DNA of 64,000 nt, from contig CM046850.1 of NCBI GenBank assembly GCA_025618425.1, positions 31,275,044 through 31,339,043 of the forward strand. Reading direction: 5' to 3'. Positions 9,453 to 23,400 of this stretch are shown piece after piece. The notes below the pieces were generated by a model. The model did no database searches, was not told where the DNA came from, and saw nothing but the letters and a program-made list of their open reading frames with translations. A program made the translations under genes and the position numbers. Origin of the DNA: Heliocidaris tuberculata (Eukaryota > Echinodermata > Echinoidea > Camarodonta > Echinometridae). The number at the start of each line of letters is the position of its first letter. The stretch's first letter is position 1.

Positions 9453-11932
9453 AGTGATCAATTGACCAAGATTGTTGAACAAATTCAAGTACTAGTATAA
9501 CTGTATAAATATACTTATTGCAAGAGAATATTTAAATATAAATATAGAAAGTCGTAATCAAATATATATTTACAAACGAAATGCTCTTGCAATAATCTAT
9601 TCTTATATAAATCTGCTCAATAAAGCACTTAATATTCATAAGCGCTTTGTATTTGACGCACCGTGTCAAAAGCAAACACTGGGTTTATAATTTTGATATG
9701 CACCGTCAAAAAGCGCACATAAATAATATTCAATATGAAATAGGCAATACGTAATTCAGTAAAGCGCTCAGTATACTTCTGCGCGCAGTTCAAATTGAAA
9801 TAAGAATTATCGATAGCGCCTAAATACTGCGCCGAAACTAATTATATATAAATAAAGTGAATACACCGATAACTTAAAGAAGTATTTACAGTATAATTAA
9901 CTTAACTTCAAACACTGCGCTTCAAGTTCGCAGTTGATCGGTATATTTCCGAACTTTATGTATAGTGTGCAGTCGGATTATAAGAAATATGTATATATAT
10001 ATAAATAAATCCGCTTACAGAAATATCAATGAGGGCACAGTTATATATACAGTTATCAGTGCACACCATATAATAGTGCACAAAATTTATTCCAGTATCT
10101 GCGCACCACTTTGCATGAAAGTAATGCACGAGCAGACAAGTGGAATGAATTAACGTTAAATGTACAATACAGTGGACTTCTACTCTCAGTCACATCAATC
10201 AAAGACGCAACCAAAAACCTTCAATATAAGTTCACACGGCCGACTTGGTAAGTATATATTTTATTTATCTTTTCTTTTTTTTCTTTTTTTTCTTTTTTAA
10301 ACCACTCGGCTATGTGACTGCACGCGACAAAACGACCACCACAAACAATCTGTCCACTTGAGTTAAGTCAAAATTACTGCTACTATTAAATACTAATTTG
10401 GCAAATAAATTATTCACTTGCCGAATGATACAAATGAATGATATCAGGTAAACAAACGTAAACTATGTCGGCTGCTTAAATAAATTCAGCAACCATTAAA
10501 TGCAATCTAATACAAAGAGTTCATGAAATCCAAGTGAACTCGAATAAATTAAATGTCACATTAAATCTCGCAAGATCGCGAGTTACAAATGCGCATTTAA
10601 TAAAAGTCACACTTCGTTATAATATTACTTACACTACTTGTATCTCCTCATCCTCTCGTCCTTGAACGGGGAAGAATCAATACAGGTATAACAATAATCG
10701 CTACTTATCGCAGCGACATAAAAGTAAAATACATGAATTTACAAACTACAAATTCGATAATAGTAAAATAGTAAAATAGACCAATTATGCTACTATAAAC
10801 ACAGTAATCACACAACGTCATTCACTACAAGTAATCTGGATAACAATATCAAATATATATATATACACGGAGAAATATAACTTATTATGTAAGACGCTGC
10901 TGAAAAAAAAAATGGCGCCAGAGAAGCCCTACACTTAAAAAGAAGGGGGCAACTATATCAGCGCGATATATTTCAGCCATGAGATCCGTATCGCCAAACT
11001 ATGCTAGATGAGCCCGACGCTTCGAAAAGGGGGCAAATTTTGCAAAAGTTAAGGACACGGAAATCGCTGCCGCTCAACTATCACTTAAAACAAATAACTT
11101 AATAAATGAATACCGTAATTCAATCAAAAACAAACACAGGCACACTGTAATTAACTTAAATCTACAGTGCACTTACCGAAGAGTTCGTCTTAGCTTCGGT
11201 AAATGTAAAGCAGCTGGAGAAATGGAAATTCCTCTCCGGCTCGGCGATTGGAAAATAAAATCTAACTTATAAGAAAAACAAAACTCATATAATAACCAGT
11301 AAAATAAATGTAGAACTTTTCTCTAAACTTTGAATATAAAGTCAAAATAATTAAACATAAGTCTACCCGTGTTTGATTAGCTTGGGGGTGACGAAAATCT
11401 CGACAACAATTTTTGTCAATGAAAAAATTATATAATAGAAAGTAAAATCGTCACCCTAATTAGTATTAATGTATAAATAAATGTATAATTATATACCAAA
11501 AGTAAATAATGATGAAAGAAATAGGTCAATTACAAGGTTGATGCAGTTTCCCGCCAAACGCGAACCTATAATCCCAGGTCCGCGATTGAACAATAGCTTT
11601 GGATGCGGCGTATAAAAGAAAGCAATTTGTCAATGAATAGCCTGTACGGCGTGTGTATTTAATCGTTCGCGCCACATCCAAATGTCGAATTATGTTACAG
11701 AATAGTTAAATCATTTAATTTTCTACGGAAAACTACATTAATAAGAATAAATATACAGTAAATCTTAAGTTACAGCAAAAATACAAATACAATCTTGCAG
11801 GTACGTCGTTGTATTTTTTCGACGTGCCAAGTTGCAAATCTTAAATGTACCTACAAGATATATTACTACAAAATACTACAAATTACAAAATATAACAAAT
11901 TAAGCGCAGCTTTTTGTTGCTTGCAGCGCCAT
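9453..11932 (-). other. Long leader region of the LTR element
   Basis: About 2.4 kb lies between the primer site and the gag start. It is AT-rich with scattered GCGC motifs (9640-9900) and a T-rich tract at 10260-10300. No reading frame over about 60 codons is convincing. It is unusually long for an LTR-element leader. Confidence 0.5.
11915..11932 (-). other. Probable tRNA primer-binding site
   Basis: Reading the minus strand out of the 5' LTR, one spacer base is followed by TGGCGCTGCAAGCAAC. The TGG start at the LTR edge matches the complement of a tRNA CCA end, as expected for reverse-transcription priming. I cannot name the tRNA. Confidence 0.5.
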
Positions 11933-12361
11933 TGTTGCGATCGCCGAGGTATTATTGGTCTCTTACCAATAATCGTCGTCGAACACGTCGTAGTCGTCGC
12001 TCAGCAGTATGCTCCGGTATGTCACTATGTCAATCTCGGTGTTTTCTTGTCAATCGTCTTGTCTGGTTCTCCGTTCGGTTCTGTTCACATCTTGTTCTGT
12101 TTTCCTGTACTGCTCCCTGGGCCGGGCGTACGTAATTGTACGCGCCGTGCGCTATTGTGCGCACACACACTCGGGCGAGGGGTGCTGATTATCAGAGCTA
12201 TACATGCTCCTTCAATTAGCTCTGCTGATTATCAAATAGCGCCCCCTGGCGCCCAGAGTTGCATATACTTGGTCGAGGGTAGTCATTGTCGAGGGGCGCT
12301 CAATTATACTTAGCGCCCACTCGCGCCCTGAGCTACATGTGCGGGGGGCATTTTCACTTCA
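11933..12361 (-). repeat. 5' LTR of the element (right copy)
   Basis: This is the right direct repeat and, in the element's own orientation, the promoter-bearing 5' LTR. It is nearly identical to 5207-5630, with a 5-bp insertion near 12070. The CTCF-like core is repeated at 12238-12254. Confidence 0.85.
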
Positions 12362-14833
12362 GATCTATTTATTTTTTTGTATTCATGTTGGGTCGATGTG
12401 ACATTATCTTTGTGAATTCTCACTTGAATACGATTTGAGGTTTTGAGAGTTGCAACTATAAATGTTAGCTCCACTCACACTTATGCGAGGTTATTGTTAG
12501 CTGTAGACCAGAAATATTCACGTGTTGGAACTTTTGCAAATGTCACAAGTGATCAAGATTCGCAAAAGTTACATGCTTATCAGAATGTGTTGCTATGTTG
12601 GATATTTTAATAAGGAATCATCATTTAATGAGTCAGTGAAAATTCTAACATTTACTACTTTGTTCTTATATTTATTCTGATTTTTTCTCTATTTTTTAGG
12701 TATTCTGAAGCAGATTACTAATTTTAATACAACATTATCATAATGTACTATATTTATACTGTTACTGTGGAATTTAATTGCAGCAGTGTTCACTTGAGAT
12801 TTTCCCTGAATATAGTCTGAGCTGTCGCTATCATGACTCCTTTGAATGGAAGGGGGGGGGGGGGGGAGTGTTGGACCAAAAGCTGAACATTTTCAAAGAA
12901 GCCCTGATAACCCAAAAAGGTCATCAGATTTACAATTTACTAACAGTTCACATTTTCCCCAGCCAAAAAAAAAAAAACAAAAAAAAATCAGCCTATTGAA
13001 ATTTTTAACTTGCCAACAGATAATTTTAATTATCTGTGATGCTCCTTAATATATTGTCAAGACAAAAAAGGTGAAAAAACAAAACAAAAACAAAACAAAA
13101 ACCAAGATCAGTGCTGAATATGAAGATCAGTTAGTCAGAATGTCACTATTGGTGAGTTTTACAAAGAATGGTGTGTGTTCAACATCAATCCAGTGGTATT
13201 CCAAGGTCAAAGTTTTGGTGAAACCATGTATGTACAGCATAAAAAAATCCTCAATATCCATTTGAAAAAGTCAAGTCTGTGGATGAAGACTAGTGGCCTT
13301 TGCCAGTGGCCACAAACTGAAGTAAGAATGTTTAGTTACGTCTTCCACATACCGATGGATGGTACTCATACAGCTACTTCAGGAAGTGCTGTTTGAAAAA
13401 TGAAAGGAAATAGTCTTGGCGTGCAGACTCCCGAGGAATTATGGATGAAATGCACTCTTTCATGTAGTTAAATACTGTACATTATACATGTAAGTCTACA
13501 CTGAATTGGTGGTCTTTACTTGAAAATAAAGCCTTATTCTATTGTAGGTTGACATGTGTCGAGGCTACATGTATGAAAATGAAAATGTAATAGTGAAGGT
13601 TGTTTACAAGTTAGGCAGGTAAAGGTGCATCTACATGTAAGAAAATTACATTTGCATTTAAATTGAATCACATGTAAGGATTTTATGCAATATAATAATT
13701 TGTGTGTGTGTGTGTGTGGGGGGGGGCGGGTGGTTACTAGTTGTAAGGTAGGAAAATGTGATTTTAAATTGCCTATCACCTGCTATGTAAAACACATTGA
13801 CCCAATTGATGACAATCAATCAGTCAGACAGAATTTTTTTTTTGTGAAGGGGTCCTTTTTTTTTTTTTTTTTTTTTGAGGGGGGGGAGGGGGAGGGGGGT
13901 CACTACCAGTTTGCCCTTCCTATTAAAGGGAAAGTCCACCGTGGTATTTAGTTGATTTAAATAAAAACAGAAAAAAAATGAAAGAAACGACTAAGTAAAA
14001 ATTTGAGCAAAACTCGAAATAAGAAAGTTATGAATTTTTGAAGTTGTAATCAATCAAACACACATTGGCAACTCTGTGATGTATATTGTGATATGTTATG
14101 GAATGAAAGTGTTTGTATACCATCTGGGCAGTCTAGGACTGAGATTGTGGCATTGTACTGCTGGCCTCGTGTCCAGGCACCGACTCTATTATATGGCTTG
14201 AGCTTAGCCTAATTTTGTCATTCCCTCACTGTGTCAGATACAGGTGCAGAAAAAGCCTGTCAAAGTAGTCTATATCACAGATAGTTCAAACCTTAAAGTA
14301 ACTGGTATTAAGGTTTGTGCTCGCAAATTATGACTGATAGTAGACAAACCTTAGTCGGCAATCACACTTCAACAAAATTGTGTATTGGGTGAAGTCTAAC
14401 GCAGTGCAGCTGAAGTAGAAGGCCTGTGCGGTGCAGTCTACAGTCTTGTATTTCAGACCCTATGTTATGCATTTCAAACTGACAAGGTTTGATGTGCAGG
14501 CTGCAAACTAAACCAACCCTGCTGTAGGTAGACCAGCTGTTGAAGATCAGCCAATGAACGTCATCGGCTTGTTGTGAAGATGAGTCCTCTGTGAAGTAAG
14601 GTAGACATGTCATGATAAAATTCTTCACCACAGATAACCCTATTGTTAAGCCACTATGCATGCATTCATGAAATTCTTTTCAGACAAGATTCAATATTTT
14701 GAAACATGTTTGATTTGACTAGATACAATTTTTAACATTTTTTAAAAGGACAAAAACTTTTAGAATTTTAGCCTAGCATTTTTTTTTTCTCTTTCAGGTA
14801 ATTGTTAGAAAAACAATCAAAAGGAAAGTAGAT

Positions 14834-15230
<397 letters not shown>

Positions 15231-15389
15231 TGTACAATGATAGAAACATGAAATTGTGTGTTTTGTTACCAATACCATACAAACTATTTTTGAAATTGAT
15301 TAAGTAAGACCCAATTCCACTCTTCAAAAACTTTTTTTTGAGGATAAAACATTGTAATTTTTTTTTCAAAATCTACTCTACATCCCCCA

Positions 15390-15710
15390 TTTATTTGTCA
15401 TCAGTCTGAAATGAAGTAGATTTAAACAAAACTTGACAGGATGTGCTTCTGTGATTTTGCAACTGCTTGTTGGTGTAGGCTGTGAGTGAGGAAGAGAGAT
15501 GCTGCCACAGGAGTTATGAATTACCATTATGATTTTAGAAAATACATATATACTTGACATTACATCCTCCTTTAATGTGTTGTATTTGTGTTCAATCAGA
15601 AATGAAGTAGATTCAACAATTTTTAAAGGAGATGTGCTTCCATGATTTCACAACTGCTTGTTGGTGTAGGCTGTGAGTGAAGAGAGATTCCAGAGGAGTT
15701 ATGAAGGTCT
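15390..15710 (+). repeat. Tandem duplication of about 195 bp
   Basis: The stretch from about 15400 to 15520 (GAAATGAAGTAGATT ... CTGCTTGTTGGTGTAGGC) recurs at about 15594-15705 with several substitutions and small deletions. Confidence 0.6.
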
Positions 15711-16093
15711 TGTATTTCTAGGACTGGTATGTGAGGGTTATGTGAGGCATCCTGACAAGGGGTATGGGCAAAGAGAAAAGTCAAAACAGTCGGCGGCAGG
15801 CGGGGTGGGGTTAGGAATTTGGAAGGAGTGAAGGGTCTTGGTGATATATTGGGAAAGTGATATTGACATTCATTTTAAGAAGGTATTATTGATTTTCATT
15901 TAGACTTGTTATAATAGGAGATGAGGTATTGTCTTTTATCATGTCAGAGAGATTAAAACCTTAGGAGGAAAGTTGGTTTAAAATTTTCTTAGGCGGGAGA
16001 CACTGGACGCAACAATTGTAGACGGAACCAATTTATTTATTATTTGAGAACTCTAGATATTGTGAAATTGGGCATATATGCATTCCACTGCAG

Positions 16094-16790
16094 CGAGAGA
16101 GTATGAAAGAGAGAGAGAAGAGATAGAGAGGAAGAAATAGATAAAGAGAAGGAGGGGAAATTAGAGAAGAGAGAGTGGAGGAGAGAGAGAGGGAGGGACA
16201 GCTCTCTATAAAGAGAGAGAGAGAGAGAGAGAGAAAGGAAAGGGGGGGGGGTGGTAAGGAAAGAGGGATGAAGGAAGAAGGGCAAAGAAAGAGTTTTTAA
16301 AAAGGAGAAGGTGAGGACTAGAAAGGTGAAGAGAAAGATGTTATTGGATCTCATGAGAGAGGGTGATGAAGGGGGGGGGGGAGATGCTAGAGAAAGAGAT
16401 AGGTTAGGGATGTAGAAAGAGAGAGAGAGAAGAAAGTGAGAGGGGGATAAATGGAGGTAGGATGAGGAGGAAGGGAATGAGAGAGGAATTGAGAGAGAGA
16501 GACAGTGTGAGATAGAGAGACAGACAGTGTGAGATACATGTAGAGAGAGTGAGAGAAAGAAAGAGAGAGAGAGAGAGGAGTAAGTGAGAAGGAAAGAGAG
16601 AGAGAGAGAAAGAGACAGTGTGAGATAGAGAGAGAGAGACAGTGTGAGATACATGTAGAGAGAGTGAGAGAGAGAAAGAGAGAGAGAGGAGTAAGTGAGA
16701 AGGAGAGAGAGAGAGACAGAGATAGAAAGGGAGAGGAGTAAGGGAGAGGGAGAGAGAGAGAGAGGAGGAGGGAGAGATACACAGAGGCAG
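16094..16790. repeat. GA-rich low-complexity tract
   Basis: About 700 bp of (GA)n with GGA and G-runs. It includes two copies of a subunit with GACAGTGTGAGATA (about 16500-16560 and 16612-16680). Long open frames on the complementary strand are compositional artefacts. Confidence 0.8.
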
Positions 16791-18749
16791 TTGGAACGAG
16801 ATTCCAATGGGGTTGAGGAACTTCCTGTACGTGAGCATAAGGAAAATAGTCTGGGCTTGTGGAATTCAGGATCATATCTTGCAGCCAGTTGCGTGACAAC
16901 CATTCATCGTAGAAGGTATTTGAAGGACTGGCGTCAGTGGAGGCATGTTGGCCTATGATTCCAACAGGGAAATAACATGTGATGAGTTGGATATATAGCA
17001 CTTTATTGGTCAGCCCACTGGCAGGTTACTAACAGCTACTCTGCTCAGTCCCATACATAAGGATGTTTTTATTTGGTCAAGATTCAACTGTGACTTGTAA
17101 GGTGGGTTATGCTGGATGTATTGCCTGCATGTAAAATTTTTGTACAATGTTATTATTAACCAATTTATTGATATTGTACATTTTGTTTACAAATTGTGTG
17201 ACAGAGATATTTGCAATGTACATGGAAGATTCACTATTTAATTGTTAAAAGTGAACACCAGGCATAGTTTACATTTATATAATAAAGTGATATGAATTCT
17301 GTTCCTTTTTCGCAAATCAACATAATTTTGATAGTTATTTCTTCAAATTTAATTTCATAAGTATAATTGAAATTTAAAGAAATTCTGTATGCAAGGAATT
17401 TTGCGAATTTCTCCAGGAGCTAGAGTCCTGATTTGTAATCTTTTATGCAATTTGCAAAAGTTTAAATGTGAAAATGTCTTGTTTTACATTAATGCATCTG
17501 CACATACATGTACCTTTTTGTCTAAATGGATTTTCATTTTGTGTGTGAACTCAAAGTAACAAAACTTTGCAGTTGTCTAAAATCCATCATTTTTTCCCAC
17601 ATAGTCAATTTTAACTTCAGAAAATTGAGAATGACTCATTTGTTAGTTTTGGTTCTGCTTTTGCAATCACGTGCGATTGCCCACATTCCACAAGTAAAAT
17701 GGACCTGTTAAGACTTTATCTTGGACTGCATACACTCTAGCTATTAGTATTCCATCTGTCACTATTCATTTATTTCTTAAACCACCAATCTACACGTGGA
17801 AAGATTGTGGTCTCATGGGAATTATAGTGTAGAAATTTGATTTTCCTTTGTTATATCAAGGAGTTATCATAACTCCTTGGTTATATGTAGTGTATTCGTG
17901 TGAAGTAAATGGCATTGAAAAATAAACAAAAATGTGATCAAGCCAAAGGTTTAAAGTTAACATTTAATTATCATTCCTTACAGAGAGTGCAAGATTTCAT
18001 AGATATTGTACAGTGCAGTAGATGTATAACTTATCAGTGGCTCACTTTATAGGCCTGCATGTATTGTAGGCCTCGATTGTAGCCAGTTTGTAGGCTAGTA
18101 GTCATAGCAGTTTCCATTAAATATGAATACATTTGTGAATTGGTGTATTGATGTTTCCAGTCCACAAATATCTTGTAGAGAGTTTAAAAGAAGAAAACAA
18201 ATCAAAACTAAATGCTGAAATCTGTATTTAGGCCTTTGTGTAGGTCTACTAGTCATTTCCAATTGTCCTGTGAAGGTATGTGCATATACACATGTATCTT
18301 TCCATTTTGAATAATTTCTAGCTCTTTTGTAAAGAAAAGAATCGTTTTGATGATAAAGCCACATGTATTGAGAAAAGCTTACAGTGAAATTCTGGGACAG
18401 AAGGTCAAAGCCTAGGGAAGATGCCTTCAAAATAATGTGGTATATATTTTTAGCATGCTGTAAATTACTATCCCACTCGTTCTGAGTTCATAAAGACTAA
18501 CCAAGGTTGAAGAAAATCTTGAGGAGGATTGATGATGCCGCTTGAAAGGATGATGGGAATTTCAGATGTCCCATAAGAAACAACATAGGCCGCTCCATCC
18601 ACAAGTGTTTCTAATTAACTTCCACTCTTTATAATGGAATGCCTTCTACATGTTCACTGTATTATTTTTCATTATAAGGAGCCATTTTGACTTCTTTTAA
18701 TCATTTATACCATGAACCTGATCTCACTATTTGCTTTACTTTCTTTCAG

Positions 18750-18998
18750 TCACAGACTGGTGACATCTTCTAAGTCTTCTTTAGTAGACACGAGTTTGTC
18801 CTGGACAGCTGAAAAACTTGTTAACATTCCTGTGCCTTGCTGAGAAACTCTGCGGAATCTGCTTTGTTTGGTAAAAATTTGGGCCAAGGCTGAGTTTATC
18901 GTGCACCATTTTAATTCATAAGGATATCGCTGCTGGAGATCGTTTGTCCTTTTGCGATGGGTGTGGAGGTATTGCGCATGAGGTAAGGCCTGGTGGAC
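18750..18998 (+). other. AMOT: 5' UTR part of first recognised angiomotin exon
   Basis: A strong acceptor (TTTACTTTCTTTCAG) ends at 18749. The 249 bp that follow have stops in all frames, so they are read as 5' UTR. A 9-codon upstream ORF (ATG 18957, TAA 18984-18986) ends 12 nt before the main ATG. At least one further upstream exon is implied by the acceptor. Confidence 0.6.
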
Positions 18999-20056
18999 AT
19001 GACTAGTCCTCTGAGGAAGCGAGGTGATCAAGGAATGAGACTTGGGAGTCCTAGCGTGACCCTCTCCACCTGTGACCCAAAGCAGTCAACGCTCCTGCAG
19101 CCGAAGGGAGAGGGGTTTGGTTGGGACAGAAGCATGTTCCACAAACAGAACCTGAGTGACGAGCTTTTGCCAAGAATGACCGGTGGTTCACCAGCCACTG
19201 CTCCAAGGATGGCTCATCTTGGTGTAGGACATGTCAACACCAGCTCAAAAAGCATGGACGGGTTGAATTCAAATGCTGGGGCTCTCTCCGCGGAGCATCC
19301 AGCGTTTGCACGGACGAGGCAGTATCGTAGTATGTCCAATGATGATATGAAGGCAGAGATGCTGCCCCCAAAGAGATTACCTGGTGAACCTACCAATTAC
19401 ATGGAAGCTGCAGCGGCAGCGTTGCAGTCTGGGAAGGGATCAAGTATCATTGATAACCTGATGAAAGAGTATCGGAGTGGAAACCTTTATGCCCGTCAGC
19501 CAGCTGATTTGTTATTACCTAGTGCCAAAGAAGACCCTATCCAAATGAAGACAGACCTTGCTCTACACAGAGAAAACAGTGCCCCACAGCTCAGTGCCTC
19601 AAGAGAGAGACAATTGAAATCTCCACCGGAATATCCAGGACATTCACGGTTTGCACAGAATTTTGAACTAACGCCGTCCAGCACACCTCGTGCATCATCA
19701 CCTCTGTCAGTAATGTCAGACATGGACTTCCCAACAAGTCGGAGCAATCGCAGTATGTTTAGTTCCAGAGATACGTCGTCTGCGTTTGGAGACTTTGATA
19801 CCGGTCTGAGCCAGAGGAGTCGGGGTAGGCTACATTCGCCCCTCTCGACCTTGATGTCGGACTTTGAGACAGGAGCTCCCCCTCCAGAGTATCCAGGATT
19901 TAAGCGAACACCATGGCAGAGCCATTCCGGACGTGAGTTCAGGTCGAGAAAGGAGAGCGCGACGGTGGACCACAGTCGTGCTTCCAGTTTTGGGTCCTAT
20001 CAGCATTCCTTGAAGAGGCTGTCCTCGGAGACTAGCTACGATAGCAGCAGAGCAAG
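18999..20056 (+). CDS. AMOT: AMOT coding exon 1 (N-terminal, PPEY motifs)
   Basis: The exon encodes residues 1-352 and ends at AAG|GTAGGA in phase 2. It is mostly disordered and Ser/Pro-rich. RQYRSMS (107-113) resembles the basophilic phospho-site region of vertebrate [19 protein letters not shown] (148-162) resembles the VLQRLLQEQLRYGN motif near the AMOT N-terminus. PPEY occurs at 19623-19634 and 19881-19892, and HSRASS at 19971-19988. The ATG has G at -3, with an in-frame stop 15 nt upstream. Confidence 0.85.
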
Positions 20057-20276
20057 GTAGGATCGTGATGTCCATACTAAGCATGTTCCAGGGCTCCCCA
20101 TCCTATGCCTACCTGCCACTTGCACGGATTACAGCATGTCCCCTGCATCAGCATGAATTCACTAACCAACTGTTATGCCCAGTTACATATACACTGTTTT
20201 TGACTGTTCTTCCAGGGAAATCTCCCATCTCTCTGGTTCTTCCCAGCTTTATTCGGGTGTTCTTCCGTATTTAAAT

Positions 20277-20318
<42 letters not shown>

Positions 20319-20441
20319 CATGTCCCCTGAATCAGCATGAATTCACTAACCAACTTTTATGCCCAGTTGTACATAATATATACACTGTTTTTTAAATCAA
20401 TCTTCTTGTTTTTATTCAGGTGTTATTCCGTATTTAAATTT

Positions 20442-20479
<38 letters not shown>

Positions 20480-23400
20480 AGAACATGCTTGGGCTTTTGG
20501 AAAAGGAAAAGAGATTAAGAGATTCTTCTAATAATGGAAAGGAGATGATAATGAAGTATGCTCACAGTCTTTTCTTAAAGACATTAAAGCTCACAGACAG
20601 TCTCGGTAGCAAAAAAAATACTGGCAAGAAACTTATCTAACATAGTCACATACTATTCTCCTTTTACCATAAGACACATGTACGAGATTATTTTAACATT
20701 CCATTCACGATTTCGAACAAATTTTAGTGTAAATATCTGTAAGAAACGCTTGGTAACGGCTTTTCACTGCCTCACGCTAAGACCATATCCACCCGAAGGT
20801 TCCCCGCACAATAAACCCAGCGCTTCGCACTGTGTGTAGCGTATTCTATAACACACGGCAATCCCCATGTGCGTTATGTGTGTGGCCGTTGTTTTAATTT
20901 ACATCCCCTCTTTTTTGGGCCAGGGATTTTTATTACTTTTCACCTTTCATTCGATAAATACTTCACTTGAGGAGGAAAAAACTTCACAGTATCTTAGTTA
21001 TGTTAGTACCCTGCTATTTATTAAGTAAAATCAAAGAAATCTCACAAAAAGTTTTTGAGAGCTTCCCAAAACTATCTCTTACCTTTAAGGAAGTTTTAAT
21101 TGCTCATACATTGTAAACTTACATGTACAGCATGAATGATATCAGGTGGTCAATGTTCTATGACTAACGATCAACAATTTATGATAAACTAATTGATTTA
21201 TTTAAATAAATGCATGTTGTATTACAGTATTGAACTAAATATAATTTTTTCTGAGTTGATTTTATTCAAAGGCATCTTTTACAATAATAAGCTGACAGTT
21301 TTGCTTCTTTCAAAATACATTTCATGTTGATGGACTTTTAAAACTACATGTACGTATTTGGGATCACTATTGAATTGATCAGAGGTTGTCTATGTGCATG
21401 TGTATGCATGACCTGAACATACATGTAAGTAAACTTCTCAGATGATCAATAAACCTGTTCGTAAATACAGTTTGCGCATGTGTAGATAAAGTTTATTTGT
21501 ACCCAGTACAATTGACCCTTATACGCTGTCATTTTGAACGCATCATGATGCGTGCACCAGTATGATTTTACATGTTTAACAAGTAGCGCATCCACCACAA
21601 CAAATGCGTGTGCGCATACAAATTGGGGTCATTTCAGGGTAATTTGTACCATGTATTAATTACGAACTGGATTATTGAGGAAGATGAAATAACTTTCGCT
21701 CTATGCAAAAAGATACAATGTAGCTTGAATGCATTTAGAGTATAGAAATGATACATAATTTCGAAGTTAATTCTTGAGTGCAAAGTTAGAAATGTGTATG
21801 TGTCTATGTACAGTTTGTATCTTCTGTGAGAGGGAAAGCTAAAAAGCTGCTCCAAGTTCTGGAATATTTACTTCTACTTTTTATCACCATTGATCCTTTT
21901 GAAGGAGAATCAACCTTCTTTTTATCCTGCAGTGTATTGTACTTTGACTGGGTATGGTTAAAGCTATTGCTCCAATGTAGACGAGCCAGTTCTGTGTCCT
22001 GAGACAAAGTCGAGAGGCGTGAACCATGACCCGAAAAATGAAAGCAGATAATTGTCTTACTAGTATATAATTTTCTACATCCTTCGGGTGGATTATTAAT
22101 AAGGGATGTTCGTATGGTGTCAAAAATCTCAAAATGTATAATATGTAAGGATATTTATTTGTAGGATTTTTATGACTGGCTGTATTGTGCCATAGCCCAT
22201 AGACCGATAGCCCACGTGACAACCCACATCAACCCAACAGCCTGGAAGACCGACATTGTCAATCTGACCCTCAGAAAAGTTGATAGAAGGCCGACGAGAC
22301 ATGTCGGCCTCTTGGGCTGTCGGTTTAGTGAGCTGTCGGTCTCATGGGCTGTCGGTCTACTGGACTGTTGGTCTCTTGGGCTGTAGCTGTATTGTGAGAG
22401 GTATAGGTAACATGGAAGGTGTTCTCTGGCTTGTGGGCAGTTATGTTCAATCATGAACCCGACGTCAACATTCCATAGATGTTCTTGATTCCCACAAGGG
22501 TGACTACAGAATGGACAAGTGTGATTGTGATGGAGTGCTCTAGCCTTTCTCTCAGGCTTGGTGCTTTATTCCACATTTCATGGAGACTTGGAAATTGTAT
22601 AATTGACCTTACCCATCAATGGTGACCCTCCCCCACAAAAAAAATGGCTTAGGAAAAAAAAATGATCGAAAAATACCGAGAGGAAACCTGATGTATGGCT
22701 CCTTGTTACCATTTTGACAGGGAGTCTCAGTGGCAATATTTAGGGTTGGTGTGGAGAGGGCCCTTGTATAAATGTCAAAATTGGGATTGGGGGGGGGGGT
22801 TGAAGTTTGGGGGCCATGTGCACTCGATCCCTGTTAGTACTGACTGCTGATCCCTGCCTCATGCTCATTAAAGGAAAAAGAGCCTGTGGGTAATTCCAGC
22901 GTGACAGACGGGACATCCAACCCTCACATTTTTATGTTTTTATTTGATATTTCATATTTCATTTAAAAGTGATGCTTAATTTGATGTAGAGATGTGATCT
23001 ATAGGGTTTGGTCAATAAAATGGGGGGAAATTTTTTTTTCAAGCCCTACCCACAAATTGTGGGTGGGGCTTCAAGTTCAGCGTGACAGACGGGACATGAA
23101 TTTACCAAGCCATTTCTGCTTCGATACTTTTGGACTAAGCTCTCCTCACTGGAAAATCTTGAAACAAAATATGTGTATTCATGTTATCACTTATCGGTAC
23201 CTTTTTGAAACCTGCTAGTATACATTTGAAATTTCATCTTACTTTTGGAGGAAAATGCCAAAAAGTGAGCGTGACAGACGGGACAATAAAAACGTGACAG
23301 ACGGGACACATTGAGATTGTACACAAAATAGAATTTTTAAAGACAGTCAAATTTCCAGCATTAAATACCTTATTCTCATGTTCTAAAGGGGTTAAAGGGT

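Larger units (their letters stand above)
5207..12361 (-). mobile_element. Gag-only LTR retrotransposon, minus strand
   Basis: Two direct repeats of about 425 bp (5207-5630 and 11933-12361) flank 6.3 kb of unique DNA. They begin TG and end CA in both orientations and are bordered by GATC on each side (5203-5206, 12362-12365). The internal part has a primer-site-like sequence next to the right LTR, a purine tract next to the left LTR, and a gag gene on the minus strand, so the element runs right to left. No protease, reverse transcriptase, RNase H or integrase reading frame is visible. By eye the LTRs differ at about five bases and one 5-bp indel, so the insertion is young. It is best described as a non-autonomous, probably Ty3/gypsy-related element (class inferred from gag). 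Confidence 0.85.

Noticed and set aside
16040..17001. Long Ser/Leu-rich open frames on the minus strand
   Set aside because: They follow the GA-rich tract in three frames at once and have no protein-like complexity.
18750..19031. 93-residue open frame antisense to the angiomotin 5' UTR
   Set aside because: It has no recognisable family and opposes a well-supported exon.
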